Shown piece by piece: positions 16,564 to 25,415 of a stretch of DNA of 64,000 bases; position 1 is the stretch's first letter; each line of letters starts with the position of its first letter. The stretch is taken from contig DATAUC010000054.1 of NCBI GenBank assembly GCA_036268485.1, positions 6,347 to 70,346 on the forward strand. The letters run 5' to 3'. The translations under genes and the position numbers were made by a program. The notes beneath the pieces are model-generated. The model was not told where the DNA came from. It was given only the letters and a program-made list of their open reading frames with translations, and did no database searches. This stretch comes from Bog-473 sp036268485. Its GTDB lineage: Bacteria > Actinomycetota > Acidimicrobiia > Acidimicrobiales > RAAP-2.

Positions 16564-18056
16564 CCACCGACCACGACACAACCGGCGCCACTCCACCCAC
16601 CGGCCCCGACGGTGCCGGGGCGGCTGCGGAGATACTCGTCGAAGGTGTCCCGGCCGCCGTCTCCCTGGCACCGAGTGCACCGGGTCTCGCCCTCGGTGGG
16701 GAGATGGTGCTGGGTGGCCACGGCGAGCCCGGGGTGGAATCGATGCGGGCCGGTCTGCTGCAGGCCGGGCCGCTGGCCGCCGCCGGTGTGTTGGCCAACG
16801 GCGCCAATGTCATCGTCACCGTCGTGTTGGCCCGCCTGCTCAACCCGCACGGCTACGGCGTCCTCAACCAGCTGACCGGGTTGTTCCTGATTCTGTCCAT
16901 GCCCGGCTCGGCCGTCGTGGTGGCCGTGGTGCGCCGAGTGACCTTGTGGCACGAGGACGGGTCGGGCCATCTGGTCCGGCGCTGGGCCGGCTGGATCCAC
17001 CGGCGCGGGTCCCTCATCGTGCTGGCCTGGGGTGTGGTGGTGTTCGGCACCCGGCACTGGATCGCCGTGCTGCTGGGCCAGCGCAGCGGCATCGGCATCG
17101 CCGCCATCCTCACGGCGGCTGCCTTCTTCGTGCTGTTCTCGCTTGATCGCGGCCTGCTCCAAGCCCGCCGGGCCTACCGCCCGCTGGCCGTCAACCTGCT
17201 GGTCGAAGGCGGGGTGCGCACGGTGGCCGTGCTGGCGCTGGTGGCCGCCGGCACCGGATCTTCGGGCGCCGCCGTCGGCATTCTGGTGGCCGAGGTGATC
17301 ACGGCGGCCCATGCCCGCTACGCCGCCGTGCGGGTCTGGTCCGGTGCCACCAGCAGCGGCCGCTCCTGGACGACCGGTTGGGTGTCGGCCCTGCGACCCG
17401 ACCCCGTTCTGGCCGGAACGGTCGCCCCCCGTCACCGGGTGGCCGTCGACCTCTTCGTGGCCTCGGTGTCGCTGTCCATGGTGGCCCTGCTCCAGAACGT
17501 CGACGTGCTGGTGGTGGGCAGGGACAATCCGACACACAGCGGTGCCTATGCCGCCGTGTCGGTCACCAGCAAGGCCATCGTCTTCGGTGCCGTCGTCCTG
17601 GGTGGCTATCTCCTGCCCGAGGCGGCCATCCGCTGGCGCCAGGGCGGCCACGCGCTGCGGCAACTGTCGGTGGTGTTGCTGTTGCTGGCCATCCCGGCCG
17701 GCATCCTGCTGGCCGTGGCCTTCGGGGCGCCGCACCTCTTGCTGAAGGTCGTCTTCCATCGCCACTACCTCGCCGCCACCTCGGCCCTGGCTCCCTTGGT
17801 CATCGCCATGATCCTGCTCAGCATCTCGGTCATCCTCACCATGTACCTGCTGGCCGTCGGCCGGCGCTGGGTGGCCGGTGTGCTGGTGGCCGGCGCCGTG
17901 GCGCTGACCGTGGTGGTGGCCCAGGCCCACGGTGCCCCCCGTGCCACCGCCGTGGCCGACCTCGAGGTGCAGGCCATCGTGCTGGCCGTCATCCTGGTGG
18001 GCTTCACCGTCATCCATCGGGTCCGGCTGCGACGGCACCCCGCCGGACTATCCTGA
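16560..18056 (+). CDS. oligosaccharide flippase family protein (Wzx/MATE-like)
   Basis: A 498-aa protein with roughly 12-14 hydrophobic helices after an N-terminal cytoplasmic stretch of about 60 residues. LLNPHGYGVLNQLTGLF near the first helices is the sequence pattern of polysaccharide-biosynthesis (PST/Wzx) exporters, which move lipid-linked oligosaccharides across the cytoplasmic membrane. LLQNVDVLVVGRD in the middle fits the second half of such transporters. The GTG start overlaps the SGNH stop (GTGA). It supplies the export step for the cluster; no Wzy polymerase or WaaL-type ligase was recognised nearby. Confidence 0.83.
   Translation: MTTDHDTTGATPPTGPDGAGAAAEILVEGVPAAVSLAPSAPGLALGGEMVLGGHGEPGVESMRAGLLQAGPLAAAGVLANGANVIVTVVLARLLNPHGYGVLNQLTGLFLILSMPGSAVVVAVVRRVTLWHEDGSGHLVRRWAGWIHRRGSLIVLAWGVVVFGTRHWIAVLLGQRSGIGIAAILTAAAFFVLFSLDRGLLQARRAYRPLAVNLLVEGGVRTVAVLALVAAGTGSSGAAVGILVAEVITAAHARYAAVRVWSGATSSGRSWTTGWVSALRPDPVLAGTVAPRHRVAVDLFVASVSLSMVALLQNVDVLVVGRDNPTHSGAYAAVSVTSKAIVFGAVVLGGYLLPEAAIRWRQGGHALRQLSVVLLLLAIPAGILLAVAFGAPHLLLKVVFHRHYLAATSALAPLVIAMILLSISVILTMYLLAVGRRWVAGVLVAGAVALTVVVAQAHGAPRATAVADLEVQAIVLAVILVGFTVIHRVRLRRHPAGLS
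18049..18054 (+). promoter_or_regulatory. -10 box (TATCCT) for a leaderless GT4 transcript
   Basis: TATCCT ends 7 nt before the GTG start of the glycosyltransferase gene and its last T is the first base of the flippase stop codon. This is the one boundary in this stretch that is not an overlap, so a separate transcript for the GT4 gene is plausible. Confidence 0.35.
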
Positions 18057-18061
18057 CCCCG

Positions 18062-19276
18062 GTGGGAGAGGAGCACACACCGGCGCCCCTCCCGCGGCGC
18101 GGCGGGTCCGAGGGTTCGGCCAAGCAGTCCGACGCCGCCACCCTGGCTTCTCTCGCCCACGACGCCGGCATCCGGCGGGTGCACTTCGTGGCCTGGCGCG
18201 ATCTTTCCGATCCCGAAGCCGGCGGTTCCGAGCTCCATGCGCACCACATCGCCGAGCTGTGGGCCCAGGCTGGCCTCGATGTGACGTTCCGCACCTCCGC
18301 CGTCCCCGGCGCCGCCGCCTCCATCGAACGCGACGGCTACCGCGTGCGCCGTCAGTCCGGTCGCTACGGCGTGTTCGCCGGCGCCGCCTGGGAAGGCATC
18401 CGCATGGGCTACCAGCCGGGCGACGCGTTGGTCGAGATCTGGAACGGCATGCCCTTCTTCTCGCCGCTCTGGTACCGCGGTCCCCGCATGGTCTTCCTGC
18501 ACCACGTGCACGCCGACATGTGGGGCATGGTGCTCCCGCCGGCGCTGGCCCGCATGGGAGATCTCATGGAGCGCAAGGTGGCCCCGCGCTTTTACCGCAA
18601 CAGCCGCATCGTCACCCTCTCGGAATCCTCCCGCCAGGAGATCATCTCGCTCATGCATCTGCGGCCCGAGCAGATCTCGGTGGCCCCGCCCGGGGTCGAC
18701 GCCCGCTACTCACCCGGCGGCGAGCGTTCGGCCACGCCGCTGGTGGTGGCCGTCGGCCGCCTGGTGCCGGTCAAGCGTTTCGATCTGCTCATCCGGTCCC
18801 TGGTCGAGTTGCATGAGCGGGTGCCTGCCACCAGAGCCGTCATCATCGGCGAGGGGTACGAACGCACCGCCCTCGAAGCGCTGCGCCACGAGCTTGGCGC
18901 CGACGAGTGGCTGGACCTGCCCGGTCATGTCAGCGACGACGAATTGGTCGACTGGTACCGCCGGGCCTGGGTCGTGGCCTCCTCCTCACAGCGTGAGGGC
19001 TGGGGTATGACGCTCACCGAGGCCGCCGCGTGCGGCACTCCGGCCGTGGCCACCGCCATCGCCGGTCACACCGACGCCGTGCTCGACGGCGAGTCCGGCC
19101 TGCTGGTCGATCGCCCCGAAGATCTGGGTGACGCCTTGGTCCGGGTCATCGAGAGCGACATCCTACGCAGCCGTCTGGCCAAGGGGGCGCTGGCCCGGGC
19201 CCGCTGGTTTACCTGGGGGGCGACGGCTCGCCGTTCGCTGGAGGCGCTGGCCGAAGAGGCCGACCGCCGACGCTGA
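18062..19276 (+). CDS. glycosyltransferase family 4 (GT-B retaining)
   Basis: A 404-aa cytoplasmic GT-B enzyme. The N-terminal half has GGSELHAHHIAELWAQAG (glycine loop and acceptor side), and the C-terminal half has VVAVGRLVPVKRFD plus the E-x7-E donor motif in SQREGWGMTLTEAAACG. Family members transfer a sugar from a nucleotide donor to a lipid-linked acceptor. The GTG at 18062 begins a Pro/Arg-rich leader; the frame is open much further upstream but that is shadow of the flippase gene. The last 68 bp overlap the end of the convergent giant gene. Confidence 0.87.
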   Translation: MGEEHTPAPLPRRGGSEGSAKQSDAATLASLAHDAGIRRVHFVAWRDLSDPEAGGSELHAHHIAELWAQAGLDVTFRTSAVPGAAASIERDGYRVRRQSGRYGVFAGAAWEGIRMGYQPGDALVEIWNGMPFFSPLWYRGPRMVFLHHVHADMWGMVLPPALARMGDLMERKVAPRFYRNSRIVTLSESSRQEIISLMHLRPEQISVAPPGVDARYSPGGERSATPLVVAVGRLVPVKRFDLLIRSLVELHERVPATRAVIIGEGYERTALEALRHELGADEWLDLPGHVSDDELVDWYRRAWVVASSSQREGWGMTLTEAAACGTPAVATAIAGHTDAVLDGESGLLVDRPEDLGDALVRVIESDILRSRLAKGALARARWFTWGATARRSLEALAEEADRRR

Positions 19277-22200
19277 CGATCACGGCGTCGGCCATGAGCA
19301 TGACGACGCCGACCCAGATGAAGTTGCCGGCGCCGACGAACGACCCGGCCCAGTTCGATCCCGGCAGGTAGTGGTGCATGGACTGTCCCACGATCACGTT
19401 GAGGCACCCGAGGACCACGAAGGCCACGCCCGCCGCCGTCACCAGGGCCCGCAGTCGGGGAAGGCGCAACCCGGCCGCCACGGCCAGCGCCACGATGAGG
19501 CCGACGTAGAGCGGCGTCACTGCGGCCGCCACCAGGCCGGTCAGCACGGCGGCAACCAGGGTCCCGCCCAGCCCGGCCACCGGACGTCGTTCACCCCGCA
19601 GCACTGACAGCGTGGGTGGCGTCTGCACCAGCGCCGACTCGGATGCCTCATCACTTTCCAACGGACCCGGCGGCGGTTCCCCGCGCAACCAGCGCGGCAC
19701 GCGGGCCCGCAGGCGGGGGCGCCACCGTTCGGGCAGGCAGCCCAGCACCAGACAGAGCAGCAGCGTCACGCCCGACAGGCCCAGGGCCAGCCACACCTCA
19801 CGTTGGGGCGTCCACGACAGCGACACGGTGAACGAGGTCGAGCCCAGCGCGCTCAGGTCGGCCTGGGTCACCGACCATCCGTTGGCGAAGGCGTCCACCA
19901 GCTGGGACTTGCCCAGTGTGACGGCATGCGAGCCGGCCGGTGCCCCCGGGCCCGGGGTGGCCTTGGCCACCCAGCCCGAGTTCACGCTCTGCCCCAGCAC
20001 CAATTCGAACGGGGCACCGGCACCGGAGACCTTGGCGCTCTCCGCGTCAATGTGGTCGGCCGTCACCGTGACGGTCGGTGCCGGCCCGGGTTGGGTGGCC
20101 GTCTCCAGCGGCGTCCCGGCCGCCGTCGGGCTGGGGGTCGGCCCGGCCGTGCCGCCCGGACCCGAGTCCAGGACGAGCTGGTCGATGTTCCACCCGGTGA
20201 CCGCCGTGTGGCCGACCGCCGTCTGCAGCACGTGGGTGCCGGCCGACAGCGTGATGCCGTTGGCGTCGGGTCCGCAGGGCACCACCTGCACCTCGGTGTT
20301 GTCCAGCGCGTTGTTGACCGAACCCTCCACGGCCACGTCGATCTGTTGCCCGTCAATGGCCAGCAAGCCGCTGGTGCAGGTGCCCGGCAGCGTGGTGGGT
20401 GCGGGTGGCAGCTGCACGCCGGGCAGGCCGATCTCGGCGATGCCCAGCGGTAGGGCCAGTGGGCCGGCCGAGTAGTAGTTGGCCGCCTTTTCCTGGCGCA
20501 CGCCGGTGAAGGTGATGACCACCTGGCGCCCGCTCACCGGGGCGAAGGTGATGGGCACGCTGGTGACCGCCCCGGCCACGCTGCTGTCGGCGATCGGTGG
20601 CAACGCCACCTTGCGGGTCTGCCCCCCGGCGGCCACCGTCAACGAGGTGGGTACCGAATGGCGCCCGTCGGCCACGACCTGGAGGGTCAGGTGGCTGAGC
20701 GTCTCATTGCTGGGCAGGTTGTAGGTCAGCGACGAACCCACCAGCGCGGCCGAGCCCAGCCCGGGCTGCCAGGCCGTGGCTGGGTTGGCGTCCAGCGTGG
20801 TCGAGGCGGTGGCCCGCAGGTCGCCGGGCAGGCGGCCCGAGGCGTAGGAGGTGATGCCGTCCGTGGCCTGACCCACCAGGTCGTTGATCTCGTCGTCGGG
20901 CAGCAGGGCCGACAGGCTGGCGCTGCCCGAGAGGGTGAAGGTGCGCGCCGTCGGCAAGGTGAACTGGCGGGTGATCGTCGTCTCGGGGTCGGTGCGGGGC
21001 GGGAAGGGCGAGGTGCGCACCCGGGTCATGACCAGGGTCAGCCGGTTGGTGGCCGAGGCGGCGCCCAGCGAGGACAGCAGATCGGTCGGCATGGCCAACA
21101 CCTCGCGCACCTGGGTGCCCGGGATCTCCACTTCGGAGAATCCGACGGCCGAGGCCGTGAGCGGGGGCGCCGTGTCGTTGGTGGTGGACTCAATGGTCAG
21201 GCGCAGGGTGTGAAAGCTGCGCTGGGGGAACTTCAGGATCTGTCCGGCCGGGCCGTGGGACTTGGTACCCAGGGTGTAGGTGATGGGATCCTTGCCGTCG
21301 AAGGTGGCATTCACCTTCTTGACCCAGCGGGAACGGTCGCCCTTCTGCGGTTGCACCAGCGTGATGTGGTCCGTGGTCACCGGCTTGGAGAAGCTCGACT
21401 GCCACCATTCCCCGGCCGGGTCGGGTACGAAGGTGCCGGTGATCCAGGCCGTATCGAGGTTGGCGTCTATGCCGGAATAGGCCCGGTCTTCGGGCGTGTA
21501 CGACACCGAATTGCCGTAGCTGCTCGATGTCACGCTGACCGCGCCCACATAGGCCGCCGTGGTCTTGGCCGAGGTAGGCGCGCCGGGGAACAGCTCAATG
21601 GGGCTGTCACTCTGGTCGCTCTTGGCCGGATCCTCACTCGGCGTCTCGGTGGCTCCGGCGTTGGCGCTGAGGGTGTCCCAGCGGAAGGCCTGTTTGCGGT
21701 TGGTGTCGGTCACCACCAGCTGGGCCCCACTCGAAGCCAGCGAGTGGATGCGCGCCGAGTCGGTGGCCAAGGTGCCCGAGTAGTAGATGGCACTGTCGGT
21801 GTTGAGCAGCCCCAGACCGGCCAGGTTGTCCACCCCGGTGGCGTCGCCCGAGAGCAGGATGGACCCGGTGTTCGACTCGGCCCGCAAGATGGGCCGGGGC
21901 TTCTTGACGGTGTAGGTCAGCAACGGCGTGGGCCAGCCCAGGTCATTGGGGGCGGCCAGGTCCTGCTCGTTGAGGGTCGAGTCGGTCGAAACGTTGGGCT
22001 GGCTGGACCCGAAGGTCTGCGGGTCGCTCAGCCCCAACGGCGTCAGCAGCAAGCCGAGAGCCAGCAATTGGGGCTGGGGGATGCCGAAGTGCTCGTAGCG
22101 CTGGTCGAACTCCACCATGACGTCGCCCGCACTCAAGAGGCGGGCCATGGGGGCCAGCGCGTTGAAGTTGGCCGTGTCCTCTTGTATGGGGTCGTCCATG

Positions 22201-23798
22201 GCGTAGAGGGTGTCCGCCGTGGCGATGGAGCCCATGATCTGCTGCTCCCGGGTGACGAAGTCCCGGTTCAAGAACGCAGGCTGGGGCGTGTCGATGGTGT
22301 CGCCCCATCGGTAGGACGCGAAGTCGTTGCCGGGAATGGCCAGCACCCGGGTGCTCTTGTGGGTGGCGTTGAGGTGGTTGATGGCGGCCTGCTGGTAGCC
22401 GGGCAGCGACGCCGGCTGGGTGAAGTTGTTGGCGATGGTGTCCCCGTTGAAGAGCGACGGGTTGTTGGCGATGACCAGGGCGCCGATTACCAGTGCCGTG
22501 ACCAGGCCCGTCCTCGATACCCGGTTCCACAACGCCGTGATGCCGCTGCCCAGCAGCATGGCCAGCCCCAGCAGCACCACCGGGGTGGCCCGGTCCGTCG
22601 AACGCAGGGCCAGGCCGGCCGTGGTGTCGGTCATGAAGGCCTTGAGCACGCCCCCGATGGCCGTCGGGTGGGTGAAGGGGAACGGCCCGACCGAGAGGAT
22701 CATGCCGACGACGACCAGCATGATGAAGTAGGACCGCTCCCGCCAACGGGTCAGCGCGGCCGCCACCACCGCAAACACCGGCACGGCGTAGGACGTGACC
22801 AGGAGCCCGATGTCCTGGGTGAAGCGGACGGCCGCTTTCGTCCAGGCCCCCAGATGGTCTGAGCCGTAGAAGTACCAGTACCCCAGGCCCCGGATGACCT
22901 CGCTGGGATTGGAGGTGGCCGAGGTGGACGGCACCGTCTCGGTGTATTTGAGGACGTTGACCCCGAAGCCGGCCTCGACGGCCAGACCGGCGATCCACCA
23001 CAGGCACATGAAGAGCGAGAGCACGCCCATGCGCAGCGCCGTCAACAAGGCGTGGCGCCACGTCGTCTCGCGCAGGACGAGCACGGAGTAGAGGATCCAC
23101 AGGATGGGAGCGATCCCTACATAGATGATGGCCGTGGCGTTGATCCCACTGACCAGCGCCACCACGATGGCGAACAAGGCCGGCATGCGCCAGCCGCCCC
23201 GCCGCAGCGCCAGCATCGTCAGGGCCACCATGAAGGGCAGGCCGGCCCAGGGGAGCAGGATGACCGAGATGCGGCCGGCGTACTGCAAGAAGTACGGCGA
23301 GAGCATGTAGGCCAAAGCGGCCACGATCGGGCCCGGCCCCCGCAGCTTCATCGTCTTGCTCAGGTACAAAATGCCGTACCCGGCGCAGAAGAGGATGGAG
23401 CCCAACCACAGGCGCTGGGCTACCCAGGTCGGCACGTGCAGGAAGGCCAGGATCCCGTAGAAGGGACCCATGGGCAGCAGGTAGCCGATGTACTGGTGGT
23501 TGACCGTGCCCAGGCCGACGGTGGGATTCCACAAGAAGGCGACCTGGCTCAGGAACTTGCCCGGGTCCAGATACAGATAGGTCTTGGTGTCGGGAGTGAC
23601 CACGCCGGGCCGGACGAGCAGCAGCGGGATGTAGGCCAGCAGGGCCAGGAGGACGCCGCCACCCACCCGCCAGCCGCGGTCCCCGTCCCCGTCGCGATCA
23701 CGGACCCGCACCGGGGCGGCGCGGCGACCGCCAGCACGGGTGCTCACCGGGGCAGCGTGGCGACCCCGCGGGGTGCTGGCGGTGAGAGGGGTGGTCAT
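19209..23798 (-). CDS. aftD: alpha-(1->3)-arabinofuranosyltransferase-like giant membrane protein (AftD/DUF3367 type)
   Basis: About 1529 aa, similar to the ~1400 aa of mycobacterial AftD. The N-terminal GT-C module has about ten helices with the first-loop acidic motif RPGVVTPDTKTYLYLDPGKF and then NPTVGLGTVNHQYIGYLLPMGPFY, characteristic of the family. A very long extracytoplasmic region follows (about residues 450-1350), Ser/Thr/Gly-rich and likely holding several carbohydrate-binding beta-sandwich domains. Four or more helices close the C-terminus. In mycobacteria AftD adds alpha-1,3 arabinofuranose branches to arabinogalactan and lipoarabinomannan from decaprenyl-phosphoarabinose. The start is ATG 23798 (MTTPLTAST); upstream in-frame sequence is shadow. 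The gene converges on, and overlaps, the GT4 gene. Confidence 0.83.
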   Translation of the reverse strand: MTTPLTASTPRGRHAAPVSTRAGGRRAAPVRVRDRDGDGDRGWRVGGGVLLALLAYIPLLLVRPGVVTPDTKTYLYLDPGKFLSQVAFLWNPTVGLGTVNHQYIGYLLPMGPFYGILAFLHVPTWVAQRLWLGSILFCAGYGILYLSKTMKLRGPGPIVAALAYMLSPYFLQYAGRISVILLPWAGLPFMVALTMLALRRGGWRMPALFAIVVALVSGINATAIIYVGIAPILWILYSVLVLRETTWRHALLTALRMGVLSLFMCLWWIAGLAVEAGFGVNVLKYTETVPSTSATSNPSEVIRGLGYWYFYGSDHLGAWTKAAVRFTQDIGLLVTSYAVPVFAVVAAALTRWRERSYFIMLVVVGMILSVGPFPFTHPTAIGGVLKAFMTDTTAGLALRSTDRATPVVLLGLAMLLGSGITALWNRVSRTGLVTALVIGALVIANNPSLFNGDTIANNFTQPASLPGYQQAAINHLNATHKSTRVLAIPGNDFASYRWGDTIDTPQPAFLNRDFVTREQQIMGSIATADTLYAMDDPIQEDTANFNALAPMARLLSAGDVMVEFDQRYEHFGIPQPQLLALGLLLTPLGLSDPQTFGSSQPNVSTDSTLNEQDLAAPNDLGWPTPLLTYTVKKPRPILRAESNTGSILLSGDATGVDNLAGLGLLNTDSAIYYSGTLATDSARIHSLASSGAQLVVTDTNRKQAFRWDTLSANAGATETPSEDPAKSDQSDSPIELFPGAPTSAKTTAAYVGAVSVTSSSYGNSVSYTPEDRAYSGIDANLDTAWITGTFVPDPAGEWWQSSFSKPVTTDHITLVQPQKGDRSRWVKKVNATFDGKDPITYTLGTKSHGPAGQILKFPQRSFHTLRLTIESTTNDTAPPLTASAVGFSEVEIPGTQVREVLAMPTDLLSSLGAASATNRLTLVMTRVRTSPFPPRTDPETTITRQFTLPTARTFTLSGSASLSALLPDDEINDLVGQATDGITSYASGRLPGDLRATASTTLDANPATAWQPGLGSAALVGSSLTYNLPSNETLSHLTLQVVADGRHSVPTSLTVAAGGQTRKVALPPIADSSVAGAVTSVPITFAPVSGRQVVITFTGVRQEKAANYYSAGPLALPLGIAEIGLPGVQLPPAPTTLPGTCTSGLLAIDGQQIDVAVEGSVNNALDNTEVQVVPCGPDANGITLSAGTHVLQTAVGHTAVTGWNIDQLVLDSGPGGTAGPTPSPTAAGTPLETATQPGPAPTVTVTADHIDAESAKVSGAGAPFELVLGQSVNSGWVAKATPGPGAPAGSHAVTLGKSQLVDAFANGWSVTQADLSALGSTSFTVSLSWTPQREVWLALGLSGVTLLLCLVLGCLPERWRPRLRARVPRWLRGEPPPGPLESDEASESALVQTPPTLSVLRGERRPVAGLGGTLVAAVLTGLVAAAVTPLYVGLIVALAVAAGLRLPRLRALVTAAGVAFVVLGCLNVIVGQSMHHYLPGSNWAGSFVGAGNFIWVGVVMLMADAVIVSVGGRPLRPAPPANGEPSPPR

Positions 23799-23825
23799 GG
23801 AGGAGCGGCCAATTGAAGCCCCGGT

Positions 23826-23831
23826 AGTGTA
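23826..23831 (-). promoter_or_regulatory. candidate -10 box (TACACT) for the AftD-like gene
   Basis: Read on the minus strand, TACACT lies 27 nt before the ATG. It would start a leader of about 20 nt that lacks a purine-rich ribosome site. No -35 is evident. Confidence 0.25.
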
Positions 23832-23873
23832 AGCACGCCGCGCCGCCCGGGTGCGGCATACGAAGGGAGCAGC

Positions 23874-24701
23874 GTGCCCAGCAGCACCAAGAGCAGGTTG
23901 ACCGGTGAGCGACCCCAGCAGGGTGTGACGCCCGACTCCCTCTTGGCCTTGCACGAGGCGGGCTACCGGGCCGTGCTCGATCACATCGGCAACGGTCGCA
24001 TCCTCGATGTCGGCTGCGGCCAGGGCTTCGAGTCCGCCCGCTTCCTGTCTCCCGACCGCCATGTGGTCGGGGCCGACTATTCCTCCGAAGCCACTTCGGC
24101 GGCGGCCTCCCGCTATGCCTCCGACGGCCTCCTGGTGGCCCAGATGAACGCCCTCGACCTCGGTTTCGCCGCGCGCTCCTTCGACGGCGCCTGCTCATCC
24201 CACCTGATCGAGCACTTCACCGATCCCGAGCCCCATGTGGCCGAACTGGCCCGGGTCATCAAAGAGGACGGCGTGGTCTGCATTCTCACGCCCAACGAGC
24301 CGGCCGACTTCGAGAACCCGTTCCACCTCCACCTCTTCGACCGCCACGAGCTGCGTTCCATGCTCGAGCGCCACTTCGACGACGTCTGGCTGGCCGGCGT
24401 GGACGCCGCCCCCCACGTCAAGGCCGATTTCGCCGCCCGCCGCATCAAGGGCAAGAAGATGCTGCGTTTCGACGTCTTCGATCTGCGCCACAAGATGCCG
24501 CACCGCTGGTACGTCTGGATGTACACCCGCCTCCTGCCGATGGCCTACAAGTTGGTGGCCCGCGGCGACGCCGGGGGACTGACCGGCATCACGGCCGACG
24601 ACTGGTTCGTCACCGAGGCGCTGGACGACACCACCCTGGTCCTCTTCGCGGTGGCCAAGAAGCCCAAGGCCGCCCCAGCGGCCACGCGCGCCGCCGCCTG
24701 A
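23874..24701 (+). CDS. class I SAM-dependent methyltransferase
   Basis: A 275-aa protein. Motif I is ILDVGCGQG, the acidic end of beta-2 is in VVGADYS, and motif IV/post-I elements are seen in FDGACSSHLIEHFTDPE. This is the methyltransferase type 11 arrangement typical of enzymes in polysaccharide and secondary-metabolite clusters. GTG start with a clear GAAGGGAG ribosome site 4 nt upstream. It is divergent from the AftD-like gene and its stop overlaps the coaE start (TGATG), so it is cotranscribed with coaE. The substrate is unknown; methylation of a sugar is a guess from context. Confidence 0.82.
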   Translation: MPSSTKSRLTGERPQQGVTPDSLLALHEAGYRAVLDHIGNGRILDVGCGQGFESARFLSPDRHVVGADYSSEATSAAASRYASDGLLVAQMNALDLGFAARSFDGACSSHLIEHFTDPEPHVAELARVIKEDGVVCILTPNEPADFENPFHLHLFDRHELRSMLERHFDDVWLAGVDAAPHVKADFAARRIKGKKMLRFDVFDLRHKMPHRWYVWMYTRLLPMAYKLVARGDAGGLTGITADDWFVTEALDDTTLVLFAVAKKPKAAPAATRAAA

Positions 24702-25315
24702 TGCTGGCCGTCGGCCTGACCGGAGGCATCGGCTCGGGCAAGTCGGCTGTGGCTGACCTGCTGGTCGAGCGGGGGGCCGTCCTCATAGATGCTGACCAGG
24801 TCGCCCGCGACGTCGTGGCCCCTGGCGGTCCGGCTTACCAACCCCTGATCGACAAGTTCGGCACCGGCATTGTGGCTGCCGATGGCACTATCGATCGCCC
24901 CGCCCTGGCCGCCGTGGCCTTCGCTGACGAGGCCACCCGCCTCGAGCTCAACGCCATCACCCACCCGGCCATCGGCATCGCCATGATCCAGGCCCGGGAC
25001 GCCCTGGCCGACACGGACAAGATCGTGGTGCTGGCCATCCCCCTCCTCACGGCCCTGCACCGCGAGACGGTCAAGCTCCACAAGGTGGTGGTGGTCGACT
25101 GCCCGACCGACATCGCGCTGGAGCGCCTGCTGTCCCAGCGGGGCTTCGACCGGGCCGACGCCGAGGCCCGCATCCGCTCGCAGATCTCGCGGGAGGAACG
25201 GGTCAAGGAAGCCGACTACGTCCTCGACAACTCGGGCGACCGGGCCAACCTCGAGGCCGAGGTGGCCAAGCTCTGGGACTGGCTGACCACGCCCGAACCC
25301 GCCGCAATCACCTAG
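24701..25315 (+). CDS. coaE: dephospho-CoA kinase
   Basis: A 204-aa P-loop kinase for the last step of coenzyme A synthesis: dephospho-CoA plus ATP gives CoA. GLTGGIGSGKS is the N-terminal Walker A, IDADQVARDVV the substrate-binding acidic segment, and ITHPAIG plus the LID region (RGFDRADAEARIRSQ) are present. The length matches the family. The TGATG overlap couples it to the methyltransferase. In many actinobacteria coaE lies directly before uvrB; here two surface-protein genes lie between them. Confidence 0.95.
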   Translation: MLAVGLTGGIGSGKSAVADLLVERGAVLIDADQVARDVVAPGGPAYQPLIDKFGTGIVAADGTIDRPALAAVAFADEATRLELNAITHPAIGIAMIQARDALADTDKIVVLAIPLLTALHRETVKLHKVVVVDCPTDIALERLLSQRGFDRADAEARIRSQISREERVKEADYVLDNSGDRANLEAEVAKLWDWLTTPEPAAIT

Positions 25316-25415
25316 CCCCATGGACACGAACGGCCCGAATGTCGCCTGGCGGCGCTCCTGCTCCACTAGCGTTCGTCGCCTGGGCGAGGTGCCCACTGGT
25401 GAAGGGGAGAACTAC

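Noticed and set aside
20658..22862. Long open frame (734 codons) on the plus strand inside the AftD-like gene
   Set aside because: Composition is Gly/Arg/Val/His-rich with no domain, the opposite strand has a full recognisable membrane protein, and long antisense frames are expected at this GC content.
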